NCBI RefSeq assembly: GCF_001638985.1
Contig: NW_017265136.1
Location: 2,154,269-2,218,268 of the forward strand
Direction of reading: 5' to 3'
DNA length: 64,000 bases
From: Phycomyces blakesleeanus NRRL 1555(-)
Taxonomy: Eukaryota > Mucoromycota > Mucoromycetes > Mucorales > Phycomycetaceae
In this document: positions 12,095 through 21,251 of the stretch, one piece after another
How positions within the stretch are numbered: the first letter of the stretch is position 1
Layout of the letters: each line of letters opens with the position of its first letter
Notes under the pieces: generated by a model
Told to the model about the DNA's origin: nothing
Database searches by the model: none
Seen by the model: only the letters and a program-made list of their open reading frames with translations
Position numbers and translations under genes: made by a program

Positions 12095-13114
12095 TCTGTT
12101 TTTTTTTCTTTGATCTGTGGGTGTGTTTGTTTATTTTTTTGCTGGCTTTTCTATAAGGGGCTCAGCTCAGAATGAAGATATTTAAACGAAGGTATGATAA
12201 ATGAAGAACTAGAAAAGAAAGGGCAGCATTGAGTTCATATAACCTTTAAACAAGCCAAAGGGCTTTTGTAGTTTTTGGGTGGGGATGATCGTGAACAGTT
12301 AATAGAGAGGTATCTTGTGGTACAATCGGACCCGGGATGTCCAGTGCGGCGTGGTACAAAGGCCCCAACAGTGCTTCCTACCTTCACATGTTACAATAGG
12401 ATCTCTTTAAAGAGATTTTCTTTTTTATTCTTAAAAAAAAATAGATCTTTCCAATGTTTAAAAAAAAGAGAGAGAGAAATTTCAAAACACAGAAGGTTTT
12501 GGCTCATAATAATTAAGCCAAAAGTATTGAATTGTCATGCTGGCCTGTGCTGATGACTTACTTGTAATAAACTATTATCCATGTGTTGTTACCTGATGAC
12601 TTTCTTTTACTGGATATGTTAAGGGGGTTGAATTCCATCAGATCTCAAGTCAAAAAAGAATTGCACAAAAAATCTGTAAGTTGTTGAAGAGCAGCTCACA
12701 ATCAAAGAATTCTGAATGCAAATGCTATAGAGAGCCCCCTTAACCAAATGCACAACGCGTACGTTCACGACAAGGCCATTAAAGAATAAATAGAGAAAAG
12801 TTGATTAATGTACTTGACTTAAACTTCTCTTTCTGTTTCGTTATTTGTTAATAAGAAAAAAAAATCTAATTGCCAGGTAAGGTCTCAAGACCATATTTTT
12901 ATATACATTTTTTTAAGAAAAAATAAATTAATTAATTAAGCAACACTTTAGATCAAGTATTGATTAAATTTATTATTTATATCAGCTCTAACAAATAATT
13001 AATTGATTTTTCATTTATTTTTTACACAAAACTTTTTTGTGTATTTTTTTTTTCATTACTTTTTTTTGCGATTTTATTTACGCTTTTCTTTACATACAGT
13101 TGTGTTTTCATAAA
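12095..13114. other. Divergent promoter region
   Basis: About 1 kb between the divergent phosphotransferase and kelch-like genes. It should hold both promoters. Poly-T and AATT-rich tracts lie just before the plus-strand start (12880-13060). No gene is supported; short ORFs inside show no protein-like character. Confidence 0.5.
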
Positions 13115-14488
13115 ATGGGTTCATTGGTGTGGTTCGGCTCAACTGTTTTCCTTTTTATTTTGCTGGGATCCAAGACTTATGGTGCAGAACTAACAGCTGA
13201 CCATGTCGGGCAGCAACATAATTGTACGTTCAACTACAACAACACTTTGTACTTTTATGGTCAAGGACTGCAGTCCAGTCCTGCTCTCTATTATATCAAA
13301 ATCGACTCTTCTACCCAACCTACTGAATGGAAAAAGACGTCTTTCCAGCCCCAGGATGTTGCCTACTGTGGTGTTTCTGATGGCTCGGCTGTATTCGTGA
13401 CCAGTCCACTAAAGAACAATACTATACAAACTGTCGATCTGACACATTCAACTATGAATGTCACCACCACATTTGGTGTCTTGCCAGAAACACTCGGAAA
13501 GCCAGCCATGCGATCGGCTGTGGCAAATGGCACTCTTGTTCTATTTGATGGCACATCTTCGCGTGACACCTGGCTGCTTTCTACCCACGTAGAGCCCAAG
13601 ATATGGACACGTTTGGCGCCGACTGATCTCACACCACCAAGTACCAATTTGGGTGAGCTTGTAGTAGCAGGAGCATTAATCTACCATTTTTCTACCGAGT
13701 CAATGTCTACTGGAGGGTATGCGATCCATGTTCATGCGTTTGATCCCACACTTGGCCGCTGGACAGGCTACATCGGGTCGTTTCATAGTCCGAGCCCCGT
13801 TATTATAACAGAAGATGGAATGGGTCGCGTGTTTGTATTCTCTGCCGCACCAAATTATGTCTGGAACATCACAATGTCCGAGTTCGCTTCTCAACCGTTG
13901 CATGTCCAGCCACTCTACTCAGGTATCGAGACCCCAAGTTCGGACACCAAGGCAGCTATTGTTACTCTCAACAGCACAAAACAAGTTGTGTTTTATAAAT
14001 TTCTAAATAACGGGTTAACATTCTATGACCCACTTGCCAATATCCCTCTCCGCACGTCAGCTTCAGTGTCGAGTCCATTGGGAACAAAAGATGATGAGAA
14101 TTTCTGGAACACAAAAGTGGGCCGCCGCCTAGAGATCGGACTGGGTGTGGGGCTGCCGATATTAGTTTTTGGGTTGATACTGTGCGTGTGCATAAGACGG
14201 AAGAGAAAACAAAACCAAAAGGTTCACGAGACTCCAGAAATTATTCAGCCCGATAAGGATGAGATGTCTCTCGCAGAGGAAGCTTTTCAACCCACACCTC
14301 TTCCTCAACATACTGAGGATGCCGAGACATGGAGTCGTCGGGTTCTTCGGCTGCTCACCAGTATTACGCCCGATCGGTCTGTATTCTCCAGGCCAGCTGC
14401 TCGTGCACCATCGCGCTCCTCCCGCCGAACTCAGCAAACGCAGGCAAGTTCCATTACAAATGGAGCAAGAAGTTCTCGACGAATTTAA
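13115..14488 (+). CDS. Kelch-like type I membrane protein
   Basis: Intronless 457-residue ORF. I take ATG 13115 rather than the in-frame ATG 13037 because it gives a clean signal peptide (MGSLVWFGSTVFLFILLGSK, then TYGAE). Residues ~25-340 look like a kelch-type beta-propeller: repeated blocks such as NNTLYFYGQG, NGTLVLFDGTSS and DGMGRVFVFSAAPNYVWNIT. Several N-glycosylation sequons (NCT, NNT, NVT, NGT, NIT, NST) fit an extracellular domain. A single membrane span, GVGLPILVFGLILCVCIRRK, has a basic stop-transfer flank. The cytoplasmic tail is polar and ends with Ser/Arg-rich sequence. Its role is unknown; such fungal proteins are often proposed as cell-surface or wall-sensing proteins. Confidence 0.8.
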   Translation: MGSLVWFGSTVFLFILLGSKTYGAELTADHVGQQHNCTFNYNNTLYFYGQGLQSSPALYYIKIDSSTQPTEWKKTSFQPQDVAYCGVSDGSAVFVTSPLKNNTIQTVDLTHSTMNVTTTFGVLPETLGKPAMRSAVANGTLVLFDGTSSRDTWLLSTHVEPKIWTRLAPTDLTPPSTNLGELVVAGALIYHFSTESMSTGGYAIHVHAFDPTLGRWTGYIGSFHSPSPVIITEDGMGRVFVFSAAPNYVWNITMSEFASQPLHVQPLYSGIETPSSDTKAAIVTLNSTKQVVFYKFLNNGLTFYDPLANIPLRTSASVSSPLGTKDDENFWNTKVGRRLEIGLGVGLPILVFGLILCVCIRRKRKQNQKVHETPEIIQPDKDEMSLAEEAFQPTPLPQHTEDAETWSRRVLRLLTSITPDRSVFSRPAARAPSRSSRRTQQTQASSITNGARSSRRI

Positions 14489-14574
14489 TCAAATTAGTTC
14501 CCAAAAATGAATCTGTATTATTTTTCTTTAATAACCATCACATCTTACATAATGAACCTCGAATACATGAATAA

Positions 14575-14712
14575 ATAAATAAATCTATAATAGTAATAGT
14601 AATAGTAATAGTAATAATATATAATATATAATATATAATGGCAATAACAATAACAATAGCAATAGCAATAGTAATAGTAATTGTAACGGTAATTGTAATG
14701 GTAATAATGATG
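14575..14712. repeat. Compound microsatellite
   Basis: Tandem AATAAAT units, then (AATAGT)n, then an ATAATAT tract, then (GCAATA/ACAATA)n and GTAATAGTAATTGTAACG-type units. It lies about 90 bp after the kelch-like stop codon, so probably in or beyond its 3' UTR. Confidence 0.85.
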
Positions 14713-15008
14713 CTGTGGTTCACACAGAATAAAGTACTTGTTTTGATGTATTTTCATTTTCAGTCAAGATTCAACGAGAATATAGCAAGAGATTGTGCTC
14801 TTGTTTTTTTGTGCAGCACTTATATTTTATTTTGTATTATTTACTTTTACTAAAAGGCTATAAAAGTACGTTTGGCTGACGTAACAAATTGTTCTTACAA
14901 CAAGCACGATAAAGAAAATGATAGGTAGATAAGCGAAAAGGATAAAAGCGGCAAGTTTGGCTTATGAACACAAAGAGATCAATTAAAGTAAAAATAAAAT
15001 ACAGTACA

Positions 15009-15270
15009 ATGGAGGCTCTGGATCTTACTTTAGATGCAGAGCCTCTATTTAAACAAAAAAAAGGAGTTCATTCTGACAGCTTCCCAGATAGAAAGAGTAT
15101 GTAAGCAATGCTTAGTTTCTTATCGATGTAGATCCTCAATCTTAGTAAGAGATCTACGTATATTTATGAAATCCAAAAAGTATAAATTATGGCAAGAAAT
15201 GACTGTACTACTTTATTATGAGAACAAATTATATACTGACTATGTGCGTAGAGGAAATTTTGGAGGCTGA
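15009..15270 (+). other. Two overlapping short ORFs of uncertain status
   Basis: One frame from ATG 15009 reads MEALDLTLDAEPLFKQKKG and stops at 15104. A second frame from 15034 to 15270 reads through RVCKQCLVSYRCRSSILVRD and ends YTDYVRRGNFGG. Both look protein-like, but I found no splice pair joining them. A remnant of a mobile gene or a tiny lineage-specific gene are both possible. I recognise neither. Confidence 0.25.
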
Positions 15271-15647
15271 AAAGAATACTTCTTGTTGAGCACACATGTC
15301 CACAGAATAATTATAATTATAATTACAATTCCTCTGTTTTTTTTGGAGTCAATGACAAATTGACAGGTCTTTGTTGCCCAGCAATAAATAAACTACTAAA
15401 AAGGTACATAGCAATAAAGGACGCCAAAATAACAATAGTTTTTTTTTGCTTGTTCTTTTTTTGGTCGGGAACCCTGGTAACAAAGGTCCGTGCCCTGCTT
15501 CCATCACAGTAATTGTGTGACACTTATAGTGGCAAAGGTCACATGGGTTGTCTGTTGCTATGCCAGTTGGTCAGGCAGGATGGAAAGAAGAACTGGCGTT
15601 ACTCCCATGTGTCCATTGAAGCGTGACTCTAAAGAATGTGCTTTTGC

Positions 15648-15655
15648 TATAAAAA
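15648..15655 (+). promoter_or_regulatory. TATA box of AreA-like gene 1
   Basis: TATAAAAA lies 65-72 bp before the ATG at 15720, followed by a pyrimidine-rich leader. Inferred from sequence and spacing only. Confidence 0.5.
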
Positions 15656-15719
15656 CTGATCTATTTTGTATTTTCACCCTTCTTAATCTCTATCTTTATT
15701 TTATTTTCCAAAAAAAAAG

Positions 15720-16511
15720 ATGAACGTCAGTGAACCAATACTTTCACTATCGATGCCTACATTAGAGAAATTTCCTAGCCTTGGTGGTGAAGATATGACA
15801 AAGATGTGGCAGAGTAAGCACCTCTTAGTTATTTCAATACAAAAAGGAGGTGAAATTCACTAATAGCTCCTAGTGTTCTCAAAATGCAAGCAACAGATTG
15901 AACATGGTCGACGACTTGAAAACATGTGTTGGCGGTTGTGGCACCATTCAGTTGGCCTACCAGCTGATCAACAAGCCAGGAGTCCGCCAAATATCCAGCG
16001 ATTCATCTCCACTCTGTCACCTGTGTCTGACGGGTGGCACGAATCCTTCTCTCCGACCCCAATGACCACACCTCATTCAGAGTGTTCACGCACCACCACC
16101 CCAGTCTTGGATGAAGATGAAGAGGAAGAAGAGGAAGACAGTTGCGATGAAGACCTAGACGATGAAAGCGAGAGTGACTGGGACGACGACGAGTTTATTA
16201 TCCCAATCAAGCGAATCGAGAATTGCTTCATCAAAACCCAGCCACCCCGGCCCGTTGTCCGTCGTTCACTTTTGTCGGCTGCCCTTTGCGACCAAAAACT
16301 CTGCGACCAAAAAGAGAATCGAACACCATTTACACTCAAACATAGTAAAATTGCCAGTGCCGTTCTTACCCCAATTCACCCTCAAACCACCTCATTTCTA
16401 CGCCACCCTGCAGAGAGCATAAGACATCTAATTTCAGAACAAATACAAGACAATCACTCTTCCTTTACATCAAGGCCGGGCATGGGTTGGCTAGAAAATT
16501 TTCATATTTAA
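15720..16511 (+). CDS. AreA/GATA-like domain protein 1 (DUF1752-type)
   Basis: Two exons (15720-15813 and 15874-16511) give 243 residues in phase. Residues ~30-55 carry the fungal AreA N-terminal/DUF1752 motif: MWQMFSKCKQQIEHGRRLEN then MCWRLW. This short motif occurs in nitrogen- and nutrient-regulatory proteins but is not itself a zinc finger; there is no GATA finger here. It is followed by Ser/Thr-Pro sequence, a strongly acidic run (about 16108-16200), a basic-hydrophobic block PRPVVRRSLLSAALCDQK, and a C-terminal GMGWLENFHI. The same blocks appear in the paralogue at 25190-25915. A regulatory role is inferred. The gene is convergent with severin, 103 bp away. Confidence 0.8.
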
Positions 16512-16614
16512 TAATAATGATAATGATAATAATTATTTAATTTTTATACATAAAGTAAGATATATAAAACAAAAAACAATATTAAAATATATATATCATG
16601 TATATACACTATTT

Positions 16615-18397
16615 CTACCATCCTTGCCAGCCTTCAAGTGAGCTTTCAAATAACTCATCTTCAGCGCCTTCCATTACACGACAAATGGGAGTGAAGGGAC
16701 TCTTTCCGGAGTGCTTAATGTAATCCTGGGCATATTGAAGTCCGCGTTTACGTTCCTTACGGCCTGCCTGCTTTCCAATCCAAGTATAAACCTGGTGACC
16801 AACATCGAACACATACACGTGTTGACTGTCAAACATGTCACGCGTGATGGTGTCCTTGGCGACCAAGTCAAAGTGAAGATGTCCTAAACCAAAAGGTCCC
16901 GAACTGCTGAGGCACATCAACTGTTTTGTGACTTCTTCTTCTTTTTCTTCTTCTTCTTCTTCTTCTTGTTCGATCTCTGCTTCATGTTCTTCAATAGGAC
17001 CACTTGAGCCCAATTTTTCAAAAAATATATTTTCACCTCCCGATCCCTGCTCTATATACACATACACATACATACACACACAACAAACGTCTTGTGAGCT
17101 TCTCGGCTTTTCTTTTAAGAAGCTGTACTACTTTACTTACCAACCACGACCATTTCGCCTCTTCCACGCTCGCCCAGCAACTGAGCGATAAACTCTGCTG
17201 CCTTTGCTCGCTCAACGCCCTTTGCGTGACTGCCTTGCCATTGATAGACAATATCTCCAGTATCGAGTACAAATACGGCCTGGGAACTCAAACTCTCGTA
17301 GCTCAAAGACACCTGGGAGATCACGACAGCATTGTGGGTCCGACTGTTCTCAAGTCTGGATGGTCTCAGGACACGCAGCAGACGTGTCGGCAATTCTTCA
17401 TCTTCCACGTGATTAAATCCACTCTCAAAGCCACCCTGGAGATATGTCAATGAAGGGAAGTAGCTCTTGAATAGACTTGATTCCCTGTTTTGGATCTCAC
17501 GGTGCTGAACAGCCAAACCATCGAGGACTTTTTTTTTGTATGTTAGTTTTAAATTTTAGATTTTTCTTTCATTGGCTTTGTTGCTTACAATCATCCAACT
17601 TGACGGTCTTGTAAGCAGCTGTTCCTGCCTCATCCTAATTATTGTTATTATAATTTTTCTTGGCCCATTAGCATTATGGACTCTAAAAGATGTGCCTAAA
17701 AACTTCTTTTGGCGTTACCTGTGAAGTTTCATTGCCCAGCCAGAAATGAATGTGATGCACAAGACTGTCAGAACCAGGCTTAGTAGTGGTCTAAGCCGAA
17801 AAAATAAAATACAATAAAATAAAATAAAATCAATCTCCATTTGATTTGTTCCTATTAAACCCAAACTCGATAAACTATAAAATGCCGTTTATGCTATGCT
17901 ATGTTGTGTCATGCCATGCTATCAAAGTACAATGACCAAAGACTTTGACTGTGCTGATGTGATGTTTTACCTTTAAGAGAATATAGCTGTCGCCTACAGA
18001 TATATGGTATAAAGATTAAAATACAATACAACATAATGTAATATGAGCATATGCAGATATATATATATGACGGTACCTTGATAAAATTGGCCATATTGTT
18101 TTTCAGGAACACGAACAAGACCAAAGTTCTGAACACGCCAAATAAACATTCCACTACAATCAAACCTATTAGAGCCTTCAAGTAGAGCTATTGCAGACTT
18201 ACGTTTCATTCCCAATAGGGGTGCCTTCATAACTCCAGACTTCTTCAAGCTCGGCTTCTTCTTTACGTTGAGCGTGTTCTAAGTCTGAGCCAAAGTTGGC
18301 CAGGTTGGTTTCGTCAAGACCTGATTGAATGCATAGGGGTTAATATCCTTGGCCAACTTGAATAACAAGACTTACGCCAGGTAGAGTTGCGCAACAT
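16615..18397 (-). CDS. Severin/fragmin-like gelsolin-family actin-binding protein
   Basis: Multi-exon gene starting MLRNSTW (ATG at 18397). Splicing is in phase through GMFIWRVQNFGLVRVPEKQY, GDSYILLK, HHIHFWLGNETSQ, then DEAGTAAYKTVKLDDFLDG and LAVQHREIQNRES. These are hallmark gelsolin repeat 1 sequences. Repeat 2 (AVFVLDTGDIVYQWQG, RAKAAEFIAQLL) and repeat 3 (DSQHVYVFDVGHQVYTWIGK, QYAQDYIKHS) follow, so there are about three repeats, as in severin and fragmin, which cut and cap actin filaments in a calcium-dependent way. A run of about 12 glutamates with a GAA microsatellite sits between repeats 2 and 3, unusual for the family. It ends GWQGW and TAG at 16615. It is divergent from the SRA gene. 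Confidence 0.9.
16930..16976 (-). repeat. Coding GAA/GAG microsatellite in the severin gene
   Basis: On the plus strand a (CTT)n-rich tract, encoding Glu and a few Lys on the minus strand, between gelsolin repeats 2 and 3. It stays in frame. Confidence 0.85.
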
Positions 18398-18743
18398 CTT
18401 TGAAGTGGTATAGGGTTGTAGAAATGTGTGGAGAGCTAGAGAGAAAGAAGAAAGCAAAAGAGAGAAAAAGGTCCAAAGAACTTCAAATGGATTCGCTTAG
18501 CACTTTGTAATTTCCAAAAATAATAAAATAATAATTATAGAATTTCCATTTCAAGAGTCATTTCCCACTTGCTAACCAAAATTAAAAGTTTTTTTTTTCT
18601 TTACAAATAAAATACTTTATTTTTAAATTATAGGGGTTTCAAGATCAAGAGTAAATTGTGTTCATCTTTACTTTCTGTTATATTGTGAGCATCGTGTTAC
18701 AGCCAAAATAGAGAGGGAGAAAACTTTATAATCCAAAACCATA
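18398..18743. promoter_or_regulatory. Divergent promoter between severin and UHRF1-like genes
   Basis: 346 bp separate the two start codons. The stretch is AT-rich with a poly-T run near 18590. Both promoters must lie here or inside the neighbouring 5' exons. No clear TATA element for either gene. Confidence 0.5.
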
Positions 18744-20890
18744 ATGATGCGTCTTATTATACAACACCCCTCCAATCGATATATATCCTTGGATCTCTCT
18801 ACTAGAAACATCACTGTCTCTCAATTAAAACAATACATTACTGCTAAATGGAGATTAGATCAAGATTCCTTCATACTAGTCCCAAATGACAACATTGTAA
18901 ATAGTATTAAAGTTTAGTACATAACACTAATGAGTACAATAGGAAATGGTTAATCATGGCAGATTAATTGAAGATTACAATCTCAAGACAGGAGATACAA
19001 TTAGAGTGATTCCTTTAAAACAACAACTCGGTAACAGCTTTAGCTTTTTAAACAAATGATATCAATATTTAAATAAATCACTGATACATAAAATGAAAAA
19101 AAAAACAAATAAATCAAAAACAACCAACCAACCAACCAACATTGTATATAAATACCAATAAAACAATGAAGCACCAACCAACATTGAACAGACTTCTTCT
19201 CCAGTGGTCCAAATAAATATCTCAAACGACATAAAGGTTACCTTTTCTTTCATTTATATTATTTATTTATTATTATTTTTTACTTTTCATTTGTCTCAAA
19301 AAAAAATTGTAGACGGAGCCAATTGATTCAACACCTGAATTTCCTACTGTCGTACCTCGTCCTTTATCACAAAAAGCAACTCTTTCACCAAGAATCAAAC
19401 AGCCTGCCGCTGATTTTCCTTTTGGCCCCACTAAAATGAAAGCAACTTCAGGATTTTCTAGAAGTGTAGAACGCATTGACCTTATCTCCCCGTCTGGAAG
19501 ATACAAACGCAGGATTCCTGTACAATGGTCAACCAACCCAATTGCAGGAAAAACTGGGTTGAACATAGTCCCAGCTGAACATCAAGGCCCTCTTCCTCAC
19601 GTACCAGTAGGATACTGTGTTGATATGAGGATGACTATGAGCTCGATTGGAGTCCATAGGTAAGCAGAAGCTTAGAGTATAGACACCATATCTTATCAAT
19701 ATATTTGTCTTAGACCACCCATTGCAGGGATCTCAGGATCACAGTCTATGGGTTACGTGGTCTCTATTGTGATGTCAGGCGAATATCCAGAAGATGAGGA
19801 CCAAGGTGATGAATTTGTATACACCGGAAGCGGTGGCCGTAGTGGAAGCGATCTCATACAAACCTTTGACCAAGACCTCACTCGATCGAATCTATTATTG
19901 GCCAAGTCATGCAATGTACGCCTCAACACTATAACTGGCGGAGATTCTGGGGACGCGTGGAAGGATAGCGCTCCAATTCGTGTCGTCCGAGGCTACAATC
20001 TATCGAAAAACGCCCAAAAGTCTGGCCGACTCGAAAGATCGTATGGTCCCAGCCAAGGATATCGTTATGATGGAATCTATAAAATTACACGCTACTGGTC
20101 TGAGATAGGCTACACAGGCCACAAAGTCTGGAGATTCCATTTGAAGCGAGATGATCCTTCGCCTGCTCCATGGACCGTTGAAGATAAGTCTATATATTAT
20201 TTTATTTTTTTATCAATTTTCTCAAAGTACTAAATATCTCTGATTTATTGATTGATTTTTTTACGGGGGGCATTCATAAGGCGACATTGTAAAAGGATTC
20301 TTAGACAGGAGCCAAATGAAGAACGTATACAACAACTGTTAGGATTTCGTTCAATTCTCAAATTTCTTGTTCCTGATCCTGGTTACAAGAAACTTCATCT
20401 GACAAATAGCTACCGACCCTCAATGCGAAAAATGGATCAAGAGGACGCAAGTGAACCCATCAGACGCACTAATATAAGTTCTGGTACATATATACCAACA
20501 CATGCTATATGGAAAGCAGTGATAGGCGATCAAATGAACAAACGCATCTGGATGAGATTGATTGATTTGAACTATCAAAAAGAATACAACATCAAAGACC
20601 ACCTTACATTTATCGAAAATGCCTTGACACAACCCGAGTTTCAATGCATGATTTGTAATGAGCAAAAATGCCGTCAAGCCGACCCAGTATATCGAGACGG
20701 ACTTAACATTCCTTTGGTTAAAGCCGAATCGCTTCACTGCACTCGATGCGACTATAACTTTTGCGAAAAGTGCTTAAAACCTATGATTGAACGCAAACAT
20801 GTCGTCTGCCCTAACTGTCTTTCCCAGAAATCTCTCTGTTTCAACCGACGATTAAGTGCTGTATTTGCTGCAATGAATATTCCACTTTAA
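18744..20890 (+). CDS. UHRF1-like protein: ubiquitin-like, SRA and RING domains
   Basis: Six exons (18744-18896, 18943-19030, 19172-19236, 19313-19659, 19714-20187, 20281-20890) sum to 579 codons. Residues 1-80 resemble the UHRF1 ubiquitin-like domain (LIIQHPSNRYISLDLSTRNI; GRLIEDYNLKTGDTIRVI). Residues ~194-375 are an SRA/YDG domain: VGVHRP-type entry (SSIGVHRPPIAGISGSQSMG), YTGSGGR, VRVVRG, YRYDGIYKITRYW, VWRFHLKRDD. Residues 498-557 form a C-terminal RING-like zinc module (CMICNEQ; CTRCDYNFCEKC; CPNC) followed by the UHRF1-type end RLSAVFAAMNI. SRA domains bind modified cytosine by base flipping. UHRF1 ubiquitinates histone H3 and guides maintenance methylation. Tandem Tudor and PHD domains are absent. 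The linker has an IKTE SUMO-type motif. Function here is inferred: a methyl-DNA reader with E3 ligase activity. Confidence 0.9.
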
Positions 20891-21251
20891 CTAAAACTAT
20901 GAAAAAGAAAGTGTGATAAGGTACTGTGTAAATAATATGGAGCTTAACTGACTAGAGCACTATTTCTTTCAAAAATAACTTTCATACATTGTGTATATCA
21001 AATCTTCCACAAATAAATTCAAAATTGCATACATATAAATATGACATTTAACTGTAACCGATCAAGTGCAGATATGCAAACGAATATTTTCAAAAAAAAA
21101 GTTTTCATTAATAATGATAGTAATAAGCAAAATATGAATGTATTATATATTATCTGTATATATATTATATATGTGTATGTGTATGTGCGTTTAGTTTTCT
21201 AAGGAAAAGGATTAAGGCTGTATTTTATTTTATTAAGCGAATATGTATTTA
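20891..21251. other. Convergent spacer
   Basis: AT-rich spacer with TA and GTAT tracts (21140-21185) between two convergent genes; probably 3' UTRs. No gene seen. Confidence 0.6.

Larger units (their letters stand above)
14489..15719. other. Intergenic region with microsatellites and a small uncertain ORF
   Basis: Holds the 3' UTR of the kelch-like gene, a long compound microsatellite (14575-14712), a 9-bp stem-loop at 15012-15045, two short overlapping ORFs (15009-15104 and 15034-15270), and the promoter of AreA-like gene 1 with a TATA box at 15648. The ORFs are not called as genes. Confidence 0.5.
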
